A stretch of DNA of 9,545 nt from Deltaproteobacteria bacterium (GTDB taxonomy: Bacteria; JAUYMQ01), in contig JAUYMQ010000131.1 in the NCBI GenBank assembly GCA_030698575.1, forward strand, positions 1-9,545, written 5' to 3'. The notes below the pieces were generated by a model, which saw only the letters and a list, made by a program, of their open reading frames with translations, ran no database searches and was not told the DNA's origin. The position numbers and the translations under genes were made by a program. Of the stretch, positions 1-7,127 are shown one piece after another; the first letter of the stretch is position 1, and each line of letters begins with the position of its first letter.

Positions 1-364
1 GATGACGGCCATGCCCAACTCGCCACCCGCCATTGCGGGCGTAGTCGATCTGCGAGGAGGTTTTATTCCGATTCTTGACATGCGCTGGCACACCGGGATC
101 GCGCCGGACCATGCCGGGCCGAAAGCGCGCATCATCGTGACGATCCTGCGCGGCAGGCTGGCGGGCTTGCTCGTCGACGAGCTGCTCCCGGTCATGCGCA
201 TTCCTGCGTCGGAAATGAAAGCGCCCCCGCGAATGGCAAAGGATCTCGGCTACGATTTTATCACCGCCATGTGTACGCGTGACGGCGATCTCTACATGCT
301 TATAAACGCGGACCGCATGCTCGACGACGTCGGCGGCGAAGCTCCGGCAGGAGTCCCGGCATGA
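1..364 (+). CDS. cheW: CheW-like chemotaxis scaffold protein, C-terminal part (5' end outside window)
   Basis: CheW joins MCP receptors to the CheA kinase in cytoplasmic signalling arrays. The visible 120 residues match the middle and C-terminal part of a CheW domain. [15 protein letters not shown] is the conserved 'P-N-x-P-x-x-x-G-V-x-x-L-R-G' stretch, followed by IPILDMR. Then come the second subdomain strands ([19 protein letters not shown]), a 'V-x-R-I-P' segment, and the final [12 protein letters not shown] strand-helix. An ATG lies at base 2, but a CheW domain needs roughly 30-40 more residues before this point, so that ATG is internal and the real start lies upstream of the window. The stop codon overlaps the MCP start (ATGA, bases 361-364), which indicates translational coupling and a shared operon. 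It could instead be the last CheW domain of a longer protein such as a CheV-like or multi-CheW protein. The family call is secure. Confidence 0.9.
   Translation, partial: MTAMPNSPPAIAGVVDLRGGFIPILDMRWHTGIAPDHAGPKARIIVTILRGRLAGLLVDELLPVMRIPASEMKAPPRMAKDLGYDFITAMCTRDGDLYMLINADRMLDDVGGEAPAGVPA
349..353 (+). promoter_or_regulatory. Shine-Dalgarno AGGAG for the MCP gene, inside the cheW coding sequence
   Basis: AGGAG lies 7 bases before the ATG at 361, within the last codons of cheW. It supports that ATG as the MCP start and fits coupled translation through the ATGA overlap. Confidence 0.7.
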
Positions 365-2964
365 GCCAGAAAGCAAAGATAAACATCCAGACGAATCTCG
401 TGGTGTGGCCCGCGTTCGTCTCTCTCCTGGCGACGGTTCTCGTCACGTTCTTCGTGGTGAGCCTGATCCGGTTCGATCCGGATCAGGTCAAGCACATGCT
501 CCTCTTCGTGGCCGGCGTCTTCCCGCTGCTGTTCATTTCGTCCAGGGCGATAGTGCGCTCGCGCGAGCAGAGGATTATGCGCTACTGGAACGCGGTCCAG
601 GAGGGGAAGCCTCCCGCTGACGAGACGGAGGCGCGGCGGGTCTATACCCAAGTGATGAACCATCCCCGCTTCCTGCTGATCGTGGGTGTGGGCTTCTGGG
701 GCGCGGGAACGCTCCTGGTGGGCGCTTTCATGTTCGCCTTCGAGGGCATCAGCGGATTCGACTTCCTGAAAATCTGCTTTTCGGGGTTCAGCCAGGGCAT
801 CATCGCCAGCATCTTCATGTTCTACATCTCGAAGCAGTTCCTGAATCCGGTGCGGGCGTCCTTCCAGCGCTATCGGAGCATCCGCGGTTTCGGCGAGGGC
901 GTCATACGCATCGGCCTTCGCGCAAAGCTGATCACGACCTTCGTGTCGATCGTCTTCGTGACCCTCGCCTTCTCGGCGCTCATGTTCTACGAGCAGACCC
1001 AGCGGGCCGTCGAGCAGGCAAAGATGGAAAGCTCGCGGGCGGTGTTCGAAAGCCTGCGGTCGGAACTCTCCCGCCTCCCCGTGGACAAGGCTTCGAATCT
1101 GAATCTGGGCGCCCTCGCGGACCAGGCCGGCATGGAGCCGGGATCCGCTGTAGCGCTCCTCGATCAGGCAGGTAAGCGCCTGGCTTTTGCTGGCGACGCC
1201 CACGGTATCGCCGCCCTGCGCACGCGCGATGGGAGCGGAGACGCGCCCAACGGCCAGGTGATCTTCGGAAAAGGCGTGCCCGGCAAGCCATGGCGCCTGG
1301 CCCTCTACACCCCCACGGGCCTCGCCTCGCACGCCGCAACGGTGCTCCACCGCACCCTTGCGCTCCAGTTCTTCACGAGCCTTTCCATCGCCGTCGGACT
1401 GGCTCTCCTGGCGGCGAACGAGGTCAACCGGGCACTTCAGCGCATGGCGGAGTGGTCCAAGCGGATCGCGTCGGGTGATCTCACCACGCCCCTTCGGATC
1501 GAAAGCGAGGATGAGCTGGGTAGTCTCGCTGCGTCGCTTTCCGATATGTCATTCCGCCTTCGCGAAATGATCCTGCACGTGAAGGACAATACCAGCGGCG
1601 TCGAGGAAATGAGCGCCGAGGTGGCCACGATGAGCCAGGCGGTCATGGAGTCGAGTGATGAGCAGAGCTCGAGCGTGCTCGATGCGACGAGCGTTTTCGA
1701 GCAGATGAACGCGTCGATAAAGGGCATCGCAGAGCACACTGAGCACCTGAGCGTCTCGGCCGAGGAATCCTCCAGCTCGATCCTCGAAATGGGGGCGACG
1801 GTCGAGGAGGTCAGCGGAAACGTCGAGAGCCTGGGGCGCAGCGTCGATGAGTCGGTCTCGAGCATCGAACAGATGACCTCTTCGATTCACGAGGTTGCGC
1901 GAAACGTGGAGGGTCTGTCGGAGGTTGCGGAGGAGACAAACTGCTCGATGGAGGAGATGGCTGCGTCGATCCGGCAGGTGGAGGAGAACGCGAACGAGAC
2001 GCACAACCTCTCGGTCGACATGGTCAGGGCTGCCGAGACGGGGAGTGAGCGGGTGCTTGCCACGATCTTGGGCATCGAGTCCATTCGCACCGGTTCGGAA
2101 GAGGCGCAGCAGGTCATTACGAAGCTTGGCGCGCGCGCCGAAGAAATCGGAGAGATCCTGAACGTCATCGACGAGGTGGCCGAAGAGACCAACCTGCTCG
2201 CCCTGAACGCCGCCATCATTGCGGCCCAGGCAGGAGAGCATGGCCGGGGGTTCTCGGTGGTTGCGGACGAGATCAAGGATCTGGCGGACCGCGTGGGCAC
2301 GAGCACGAAGGAGATCGGCAAGCTGATCAAGGCGGTCCAGGACGAATCCGGAAACGCGATCATGGTTGTCAAGCGCGGAGCCGAGCAGGTCGTGGAGGGT
2401 GAGCGGCTGTCACGCGAGGCAGGAAGGGCGCTGGACGAGATCACCGCCAGCGCTCGCCGTTCGGGGGAGATGATCGGCGAGATCGCGCAGGCCAGCGCGG
2501 AGCAGACCAAGGGCTCCCGCTCGGTCGTCAACGCGATGGAACGCGTGCGGGAGATGGTCGCACAGATCAAAGGCGCGATGGTCGAGCAATCGCGAGGCTC
2601 CGAACGGGTCATGACGGCATCGATGTCCATGCGCGATGTGGCGCAGCAGGTGCGCGGGACGATCCTCGAGCAGGCGCGCGGATCGGGTCGCATCACGACC
2701 AGCATCGAGAACATCCGGGACATGGTGCAGCAGATCAACGGCGCAATTCAGGAGCAGCTGCGGGGGACCGAGCAGGCGGTGGTCGCTCTGGAGCACATCC
2801 GCGAACGCGCCGAGCAGAATCAGGACGCCGCGCTGAAGATGGGCGGTGTGGTCAAGGGAATGGTGTCCGAAGCGGACGTGCTCAAACAAGAAGTCGGTCG
2901 TTTCCAGCTCGGCGAGAGCACAGACGCTCCCGACGGATCGGCCGGAAACCAGGAGCCGGGCTGA
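361..2964 (+). CDS. Methyl-accepting chemotaxis protein with six predicted TM segments and a long repeat-built signalling hairpin
   Basis: Receptor that controls a CheA kinase through CheW; inner-membrane, 867 residues. Hydrophobic segments lie at about 14-36, 46-65, 103-127, 136-157, 188-210 and 332-352. Residues about 211-330, between TM5 and TM6, are the likely extracytoplasmic sensor region. A HAMP domain follows TM6 (about 353-405; [10 protein letters not shown] and EDELGSLA are typical). The cytoplasmic hairpin turns at about 608-617 ([10 protein letters not shown]), and [17 protein letters not shown] follows as in all MCPs. Each arm from HAMP to tip or tip to end is about 208 residues, roughly 30 heptads, far longer than the 36-heptad total of E. 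coli receptors. Both arms contain exact 28-residue repeats with methylation-like E-[EQ]-x-x-[AST]-[ST] motifs. The C-terminus ends NQEPG and lacks an NWETF-type CheR tether. The start is set by AGGAG at 349 and the ATGA overlap with cheW. Ligand unknown. Confidence 0.95.
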   Translation: MSQKAKINIQTNLVVWPAFVSLLATVLVTFFVVSLIRFDPDQVKHMLLFVAGVFPLLFISSRAIVRSREQRIMRYWNAVQEGKPPADETEARRVYTQVMNHPRFLLIVGVGFWGAGTLLVGAFMFAFEGISGFDFLKICFSGFSQGIIASIFMFYISKQFLNPVRASFQRYRSIRGFGEGVIRIGLRAKLITTFVSIVFVTLAFSALMFYEQTQRAVEQAKMESSRAVFESLRSELSRLPVDKASNLNLGALADQAGMEPGSAVALLDQAGKRLAFAGDAHGIAALRTRDGSGDAPNGQVIFGKGVPGKPWRLALYTPTGLASHAATVLHRTLALQFFTSLSIAVGLALLAANEVNRALQRMAEWSKRIASGDLTTPLRIESEDELGSLAASLSDMSFRLREMILHVKDNTSGVEEMSAEVATMSQAVMESSDEQSSSVLDATSVFEQMNASIKGIAEHTEHLSVSAEESSSSILEMGATVEEVSGNVESLGRSVDESVSSIEQMTSSIHEVARNVEGLSEVAEETNCSMEEMAASIRQVEENANETHNLSVDMVRAAETGSERVLATILGIESIRTGSEEAQQVITKLGARAEEIGEILNVIDEVAEETNLLALNAAIIAAQAGEHGRGFSVVADEIKDLADRVGTSTKEIGKLIKAVQDESGNAIMVVKRGAEQVVEGERLSREAGRALDEITASARRSGEMIGEIAQASAEQTKGSRSVVNAMERVREMVAQIKGAMVEQSRGSERVMTASMSMRDVAQQVRGTILEQARGSGRITTSIENIRDMVQQINGAIQEQLRGTEQAVVALEHIRERAEQNQDAALKMGGVVKGMVSEADVLKQEVGRFQLGESTDAPDGSAGNQEPG
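1684..2019 (+). repeat. Four tandem 28-residue repeats, N-side arm of the MCP hairpin
   Basis: Protein residues 442-469, 470-497, 498-525 and 526-553 are four in-frame units of exactly 28 residues (four heptads, 84 bases each). In each, offset 5-10 carries a motif of the same shape: EQMNAS (447), LEMGAT (475), EQMTSS (503), EEMAAS (531). These resemble the MCP methylation consensus E-E/Q-x-x-A-S/T. The repeats are diverged at the DNA level, so this is an ancient protein repeat and not a recent duplication. Confidence 0.75.
2491..2826 (+). repeat. Four tandem 28-residue repeats, C-side arm of the MCP hairpin
   Basis: Residues 711-738, 739-766, 767-794 and 795-822 are four exact 28-residue units. 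Offsets 3-8 read EQTKGS (714), EQSRGS (742), EQARGS (770) and EQLRGT (798). A second shared motif lies near offset 19-24 ([28 protein letters not shown]). The unit length matches the four-heptad periodicity of the N-side repeats, so both arms appear to have grown by the same step. Confidence 0.8.
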
Positions 2965-2986
2965 CCCCGAGAGGCAGCCGGACTCC
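2952..2986 (+). other. Imperfect GC-rich hairpin spanning the MCP stop codon
   Basis: GGAG-CC-(G)-GGCTG (2952-2963) can pair with CAGCC-GG-(A)-CTCC (2975-2986). This gives 11 base pairs with two single-base bulges and an 11-base loop. The TGA stop (2962-2964) falls at the stem-loop junction. It is followed by C and only three T's, so it is at best a weak terminator or attenuator between the MCP gene and the next gene. Chance pairing in GC-rich DNA is possible. Confidence 0.4.
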
Positions 2987-3005
2987 CTTTGTGAACTCTG
3001 CAGCT

Positions 3006-3010
3006 GAGGA
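3006..3010 (+). promoter_or_regulatory. Shine-Dalgarno GAGGA for the zinc ribbon/receiver gene
   Basis: GAGGA is 5 bases before the ATG at 3016. It fixes that ATG as the start, which puts the first zinc-ribbon cysteine at residue 5, as usual for this finger family. Confidence 0.65.
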
Positions 3011-3015
3011 ATCTC

Positions 3016-4113
3016 ATGATTGTTGCGTGCCCCTCTTGCAAGGCGAAGTTCAGGATTGACGAAGGGCGGATCAAACCACCCGGTGTGCGCCTCCGGTGCG
3101 CCCGCTGCCAGAATCTGTTTGCCGTGCGCAAGCGCGTCGTGGAAAGCGCCGCGCCTGTCGGCCCCCCCAGGGAGAGCGTGGACCCGGCGCAAGGGAACGC
3201 AGCCGAAGGGAGGGGGCGAATACTGGTGGCCCACGGCGAGCCGGTTGTGGCGGCCGCGATGAGAGGGGCTCTCGAGAAGGCGAATTACGAAGTTCTGATT
3301 TCGGGGGACGGTGTCGACGCGCTCATGAAGATCCAGCGGGAGCGGCCCGGCGTGGCGGTGATAGATGTCGCCCTCCCGAAGATGTACGGCTTCGAGATTT
3401 GCGAGTTTCTCAAGCGCAACGAAAGCCTGCGCTACGTCAAGGTCATTCTCGTGGCGACTGAACACAACCAGGGGCGCTACAGGCGCACGCCCGAGAATTA
3501 TTACGGGGCGGATGACGTCGTCGAGGAGAGCGAGATCCCGGGCGAGCTGGCGGGCAAGGTCCACCGCCTGCTGCATGGCGGCGAAGATGCGGGCGCTACC
3601 GTGGAGCCGCCGGGGTCTGCGCCAGGTATTGACCATGAGGCCGCGGCCGGACTCGTCGAACCGGCGGCCGCCGAGATCGCGGCGCAGCCGGAAGAACGTC
3701 CTTTCGCAGAGCCGGAGGACCCGCTGCCCGAACCGGAGCGGGTCACCGCCGAAGATGATCCCCGGAAGGAAATGCGCGAGCGAGCCCGGAGGCTCGCACG
3801 CATCATCGTGAGCGACATCGCATTGTACAACCCCGAGATCGTTGAGCAGGGACTTCGATCGGGCGGTCTGCCCGCCCTCATCCGGGACGATCTCGAGGAG
3901 GGGTACAAGCTCTTCAGATCCCGCATCGACGAGGCAGTAGCTGCCGAGAGCGACTTCATTCGCGAGGCGCTCGACGCCTTCGTCGATCGCAAACGGCGTG
4001 ATCTTGGCATCCCCGACGACGCGGAGGCCGGGACAGATCCGGCTGATGACGAGCATGCGGTAGCCGATGATATTCCGTCGGCGGAATTCGGGACCGGTCA
4101 TGACGATTTTTGA
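3016..4113 (+). CDS. Zinc-ribbon protein with degenerate receiver domain and C-terminal helical domain
   Basis: 365 residues, cytoplasmic. Residues 1-38 are an MJ0042-type zinc ribbon: C5-P-S-C8 and C28-A-R-C31 are the metal ligands, with the typical 'CPxCxxxFxxxxxxxxxxGxxxRCxxC' spacing. A receiver fold occupies about 67-187 (RILVAHGEPVV to KVHRLL). D117 of AVIDVALP is the phospho-acceptor position and T148 of VILVAT the conserved hydroxyl. The Mg-binding acidic pair is replaced by H73-G74, and the conserved lysine of 'TKP' by E171 in GADDVVEESEIP, so normal phosphorylation is doubtful. An acidic, proline/alanine-rich linker (about 188-250) leads to a charged helical region (about 251-331) with RARRLARIIVSDIALYNPE. 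I recognise that segment as recurring in deltaproteobacterial zinc-ribbon and receiver proteins, but I know no assigned function. It lies between mcp and the HEAT gene, so an accessory role in this pathway is inferred. Biochemical role unknown. Confidence 0.85.
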   Translation: MIVACPSCKAKFRIDEGRIKPPGVRLRCARCQNLFAVRKRVVESAAPVGPPRESVDPAQGNAAEGRGRILVAHGEPVVAAAMRGALEKANYEVLISGDGVDALMKIQRERPGVAVIDVALPKMYGFEICEFLKRNESLRYVKVILVATEHNQGRYRRTPENYYGADDVVEESEIPGELAGKVHRLLHGGEDAGATVEPPGSAPGIDHEAAAGLVEPAAAEIAAQPEERPFAEPEDPLPEPERVTAEDDPRKEMRERARRLARIIVSDIALYNPEIVEQGLRSGGLPALIRDDLEEGYKLFRSRIDEAVAAESDFIREALDAFVDRKRRDLGIPDDAEAGTDPADDEHAVADDIPSAEFGTGHDDF

Positions 4114-6160
4114 GAAGGTCGAGGAAGCGCTGAACTGCGGCGACGAAGAGGCCCGGAGGGAGGCCGTGGAGTCTCTCTTCCAGGCCTCCGGGCCCGACGT
4201 CCTGCGCCTGCTCATCCGGGCGACCGGCGATGAGAGCTGGCGCGTCCGGAAGACCTCGGTCGAGGCCCTGCTGACTTACACCGAACCCGCCGAGGCGATC
4301 GATGCGCTCATTCACGGGCTCCATGCCGAGGACAATGCCGGACTCAGAAACGCTTGCGTCGAGACCCTCATACGCATGGGCGAGATGGCGGTGCTCGCCT
4401 TGCTGCCCCACGTCTCCTCGCCGGATGAAGACGTCAGGAAATTCGTGATCGATATTCTCGGCGGAATCGGCGACGAACGCGCCGTTCCGGCGCTGGTGGG
4501 GGCGATGGGCGACTCGAACGAGAACGTTCGGGCGACCGCCGCGGAGAACCTGGGGCTGATCGGCAGTGAAGCCGCCGTCGCGTCCCTCCTCGACGCCCTT
4601 CGGCGCGACGACCTGCAGCTTCAGTACGGCGCTCTGAGGGCCCTGTTCACGATCGGGCGGTCCGTCCCGCTGGATGCGATCACGCCGCTCCTGCAGAAGC
4701 CGCTTCTCCGGAAGCCCGTCTACGAATGTCTCGGGAACATCCGCGATCTTGCGGCCGTCGAAGTCCTGGTGAAGGGACTGGGCGAGCGCTCGACGGCCAG
4801 CCGGGTGGCCGCGGCCGGCTCGCTCATGAAGCTCTATCACGGTTCCGGTGACCGGGGTTTCCGGGAGGCGCTGGGTGAGCGCATCCGGCGAAACGTCCCC
4901 GCAGCCGACGTCGAGGCGCTCCTGCAGGATCTCGATTCGGCCGATCTGAACCGGCGCATGTCCGTGGCCCAGATTCTCGGGTTTCTCGGCGACGGAGCCG
5001 CAACCTTGCCGCTCCTGGAAGCCGCCGCCGACGAGCCCGTTTCGGCTTTCGCCCTCGACGCGATCGTGCGCATCGGCCGGCCGGCAAGGGACATCCTTGT
5101 TCAGAACTTCGGTGAGCTGCCTGACGAGCAGATGGCGCTGGCCTGCACGGCGCTCGGGTGCCTCGGCAGCGCATCCGCAATCCCTTCCCTTCGCCTTGCG
5201 ATCGACAACGAGTCGCCCGGGGTCCGGGCGGCAGCGGCCGTTGCGCTGGGCCGGCTGGACGCCATTGAATCGCTCTCCCGCCTGACGGCGCTTCTCGCGG
5301 ACGATTTCCCGGGGGTCCAGGAAGCCGCGGTAAAGTCGATCAAGGACCTTGCGAGCGTCCACGGACGCGAGGTGCTGGAGGCCGTTGCATCCATGACGCG
5401 CTCGTCCGGGGAGTTCATCCGGGCAAACGTCGTGCGGGTGCTCGGCGCGGTCGGGCTCGATGAGGGGATCGAGCGTGTGCTGGATGCCATGCGCGACGAG
5501 AGCGCCGCCGTGCGGCAGGCTGCCCTCGAGGCGCTTGGCCGGCTTGAATTCGCAAGGTTCAGGGACACCTTTCAGCTGGCCCTGACGGACGAGAGCGCCG
5601 AGGTGCGCGCTATCGCCGCCGATCTGTGGGGACGCAGCGGCGATCCGCGTGCGGCCGAGAATCTGATGCTCATGCTGGATCACGAGGATCTCTGGGTCCG
5701 CTGCGCCGCGCTACGGGGCCTGGGGGAGTGCGGGGACGCGTCCCGGGCCGATGCTCTGCGGCTGGCGCTGGCCCAGGCGGACGGGATCGCGCTCATCACG
5801 GGGCTGGAAGCGCTTGTTACGCTGGTCGGGGAGAACGCCGCGGAGGATCTGATCAAGGCGCTCGATCGCGACGATCCCGAAGTTGTCCGCGTAGCGCTTC
5901 AGGGGCTCGAGCGCGTCGGATCGCCGAGGGAGCAGGAATGCCTCGGCCGCGCGCTCTGCAGGCTTCTTGGACATGAAGATTCGGACGTGCGCCTGATGGT
6001 TGCGCGGTTCGCAGGAATTCACCGGGTCCTCGAGACGCTTCCCGCGCTCACCGCGCGGCATGAGGGTGAAGGGGACCAGGCGGTTCGGGAGATGCTCGGC
6101 TATGCGATCGAAAGGGTTGGCGGCCGGGATGCGGAAACGCGCCGAAGAGTAGCTAGCTAA
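4100..6160 (+). CDS. HEAT-repeat (PBS-lyase-type) protein, probable chemosensory scaffold
   Basis: 686 residues made almost wholly of about 20 HEAT-like helical pairs of roughly 31 residues. The second helix of many begins with a V-R-x-x-A-x-x-x-L-G signature: VRATAAENLG, VRAAAAVALG, VRQAALEALG, VRAIAADLWG, VRCAALRGLG. No signal peptide, membrane segment or catalytic domain is visible, so it should be a cytoplasmic alpha-solenoid for protein binding. An in-frame ATG at 4067 would add 11 basic residues. I prefer the ATG at 4100 because MTIFEKVEEALNCGDEEARREAV begins directly with repeat-like sequence and a weak GGGA lies 6 bases upstream. This start overlaps the preceding gene by 14 bases, suggesting coupled expression. 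HEAT proteins are known in some deltaproteobacterial che clusters (for example Myxococcus che7). The partner here is unknown; the receptor, CheR or the pseudo-receiver are candidates. The central repeats (about 190-345) are more diverged than the ends. Confidence 0.88.
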   Translation: MTIFEKVEEALNCGDEEARREAVESLFQASGPDVLRLLIRATGDESWRVRKTSVEALLTYTEPAEAIDALIHGLHAEDNAGLRNACVETLIRMGEMAVLALLPHVSSPDEDVRKFVIDILGGIGDERAVPALVGAMGDSNENVRATAAENLGLIGSEAAVASLLDALRRDDLQLQYGALRALFTIGRSVPLDAITPLLQKPLLRKPVYECLGNIRDLAAVEVLVKGLGERSTASRVAAAGSLMKLYHGSGDRGFREALGERIRRNVPAADVEALLQDLDSADLNRRMSVAQILGFLGDGAATLPLLEAAADEPVSAFALDAIVRIGRPARDILVQNFGELPDEQMALACTALGCLGSASAIPSLRLAIDNESPGVRAAAAVALGRLDAIESLSRLTALLADDFPGVQEAAVKSIKDLASVHGREVLEAVASMTRSSGEFIRANVVRVLGAVGLDEGIERVLDAMRDESAAVRQAALEALGRLEFARFRDTFQLALTDESAEVRAIAADLWGRSGDPRAAENLMLMLDHEDLWVRCAALRGLGECGDASRADALRLALAQADGIALITGLEALVTLVGENAAEDLIKALDRDDPEVVRVALQGLERVGSPREQECLGRALCRLLGHEDSDVRLMVARFAGIHRVLETLPALTARHEGEGDQAVREMLGYAIERVGGRDAETRRRVAS

Positions 6161-6178
6161 CCCGGCGGGAGCGCCGGG
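6161..6178 (+). other. Perfect 7-bp GC hairpin with GGAG tetraloop in the HEAT-cheR gap
   Basis: CCCGGCG (6161-6167) and CGCCGGG (6172-6178) are perfect inverted repeats separated by GGAG. It starts on the base after the HEAT gene stop and ends 14 bases before the annotated cheR ATG. No T-tract follows, so it is not an intrinsic terminator. It could stabilise RNA or modulate cheR translation; GGA in a hairpin loop resembles a CsrA/RsmA site, which is speculative. Confidence 0.5.
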
Positions 6179-6192
6179 GCGGGTGGTCAAGA

Positions 6193-7095
6193 ATGGCTGT
6201 CGTGCCGAAATTCGAAAGTCTTCTGGAGGGCTCTGGCCTTGAGGCCAGGCTCCAGATGAATGACGAGGACTTCAAGCTTCTCCGGGATTTCATCCGCGCT
6301 GAGAGCGGGATCCATTTCGGGGAAAGCTCAAAGCCGATCCTCGAGAAGCGGATGTCCAGGCTCGTCCGCGCGCGCCGGATCCGCAGTTACCGCGACTACT
6401 ACTACTTCCTCCGTTACGACAAGCGGAAGGATGAAGAGATGGATTCGGTCATCGACGCCGTCACGACGAACGAGACTTACTTCTTCAGGGAAGAGCGTCA
6501 GCTGAAGGCGTTCAAGGACGAAATTCTGCCCGAACTTCACGCGGAGAAGCTGTCGCGGGGCGACCGGACTCTCCGCATCTGGAGCGCCGGTTGCTCGAGC
6601 GGAGAGGAGCCGTACACGCTCGCAATGCTCATCATGGAATCGAAGCTCTTCAACGATTGGCGCGTGGAAATATTCGGCAGCGACATCAACCGCCGGGTGC
6701 TCCAGATCGCCAGGAAGGGGAGTTATGGCAACTCATCCTTCCGGGTCACGGAGAAGGGCTACATCGATCGGTACTTCAAGGAAGACGGCGGAAGGCGGCA
6801 GATAAGTGAAGATGTCAAGAAGCTCGTCAACTTCAGCTACATGAATCTCGTCGACCGACCAAAGATCAATCTCCTCCGCACGATGGACGTCATCTACTGC
6901 CGGAACGTCATCATATACTTCGAGCTATCTACCAAGAAAGCGTTGATAGAGAGCCTGGGCGAGAGGCTGGCGCCGGGCGGGTTCCTCATGCTCGGCCATT
7001 CTGAATCTCTCATAAACATCACGTCTTCTTACGAGCTGAGGCACCTGAAGAACGATCTGGTTTACCAGAAACCCAGGAAGCGGCGCATTTTCTGA
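6193..7095 (+). CDS. cheR: CheR, SAM-dependent MCP glutamate methyltransferase
   Basis: Transfers methyl groups from S-adenosylmethionine to receptor glutamates, giving adaptation opposite to CheB. 300 residues, cytoplasmic. The N-terminal helical CheR domain covers about 23-85 (DFKLLRDFIRAESGI). The catalytic domain shows TTNETYFFRE (91-100), the SAM-binding loop SAGCSSGEEPYTLAM (131-145), the acidic strand end FGSDIN (161-166), MDVIYCRNVIIYF (231-243) and LAPGGFLMLGHSESL (259-273). No TPR tail is present, unlike FrzF-type enzymes. The local MCP has no pentapeptide tether, so docking must be direct or through a partner. The start is uncertain: ATG 6193 has a weak GGTGG 6 bases upstream, whereas ATG 6256 (M22) would still give the full CheR domain and directly follows a nested inverted repeat (6223-6255). 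cheB follows after 37 bases. Confidence 0.95.
   Translation: MAVVPKFESLLEGSGLEARLQMNDEDFKLLRDFIRAESGIHFGESSKPILEKRMSRLVRARRIRSYRDYYYFLRYDKRKDEEMDSVIDAVTTNETYFFREERQLKAFKDEILPELHAEKLSRGDRTLRIWSAGCSSGEEPYTLAMLIMESKLFNDWRVEIFGSDINRRVLQIARKGSYGNSSFRVTEKGYIDRYFKEDGGRRQISEDVKKLVNFSYMNLVDRPKINLLRTMDVIYCRNVIIYFELSTKKALIESLGERLAPGGFLMLGHSESLINITSSYELRHLKNDLVYQKPRKRRIF
6223..6255 (+). other. Nested inverted repeat ending directly at an in-frame ATG within 5' cheR
   Basis: Outer arms CTGGAG (6223-6228) and CTCCAG (6250-6255) enclose inner arms CTGGCCT (6233-6239) and AGGCCAG (6242-6248). Together these give 13 base pairs with a 4-versus-1 base internal bulge. The next base begins ATG (6256), codon 22 of the annotated cheR. 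If that ATG is the real start, this is a leader hairpin adjacent to the initiation codon; otherwise it is an in-gene structure encoding the poorly conserved N-terminal tail. Confidence 0.45.
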
Positions 7096-7100
7096 GCCAC

Positions 7101-7120
7101 TTCCGGGGAGAGAGCCGGGA
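7101..7120 (+). other. Small hairpin with GGA-containing loop in the cheR-cheB gap
   Basis: TTCCGG (7101-7106) pairs with CCGGGA (7115-7120) as five Watson-Crick pairs and one G-T (G-U) pair around an 8-base loop GGAGAGAG. It lies 3 bases before the cheB Shine-Dalgarno. It is weak alone and notable only because the other gaps hold similar structures. Confidence 0.3.
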
Positions 7121-7123
7121 TAC

Positions 7124-7127
7124 GAGG
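7124..7127 (+). promoter_or_regulatory. Shine-Dalgarno GAGG for cheB
   Basis: GAGG is followed by a 5-base CGGGA spacer before the ATG at 7133. It supports this start, which places the receiver domain at residue 11, as usual. Confidence 0.6.

Noticed and set aside
2-4. ATG at base 2 as a true start of the first gene
   Set aside because: It falls inside the conserved CheW fold just before P-N-x-P-P, so the first strands would be missing; the gene is truncated by the window edge.
292-1350. - strand open frame of 352 codons opposite cheW/mcp
   Set aside because: Composition is typical of an antisense shadow (rich in His, Arg, Glu), with no family match, and the + strand MCP is certain here.
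3082-3580. Frameshift or sequencing error explaining the missing receiver residues of the zinc-ribbon protein
   Set aside because: The frame is continuous, spacing from D117 to T148 and GADD is normal, and flanking residues align without gaps. The replacements look like genuine substitutions.
4067-4069. Upstream ATG as start of the HEAT gene
   Set aside because: It would add 11 residues (MIFRRRNSGPV) unlike HEAT sequence and no ribosome site precedes it. ATG 4100 is preferred, though the longer form cannot be excluded.
3956-5683. Long open frame of 575 codons on the - strand, and another of 601 codons at 2410-4215
   Set aside because: Both lie opposite genes with clear domain content and have Arg/His/Pro-rich low-complexity translations without recognisable motifs. 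They reflect the GC-rich third-position bias of the + strand genes.
6161-6192. Intrinsic terminator between the HEAT gene and cheR
   Set aside because: The stem is perfect but no T-tract follows and cheR begins 14 bases later, so termination is unlikely.
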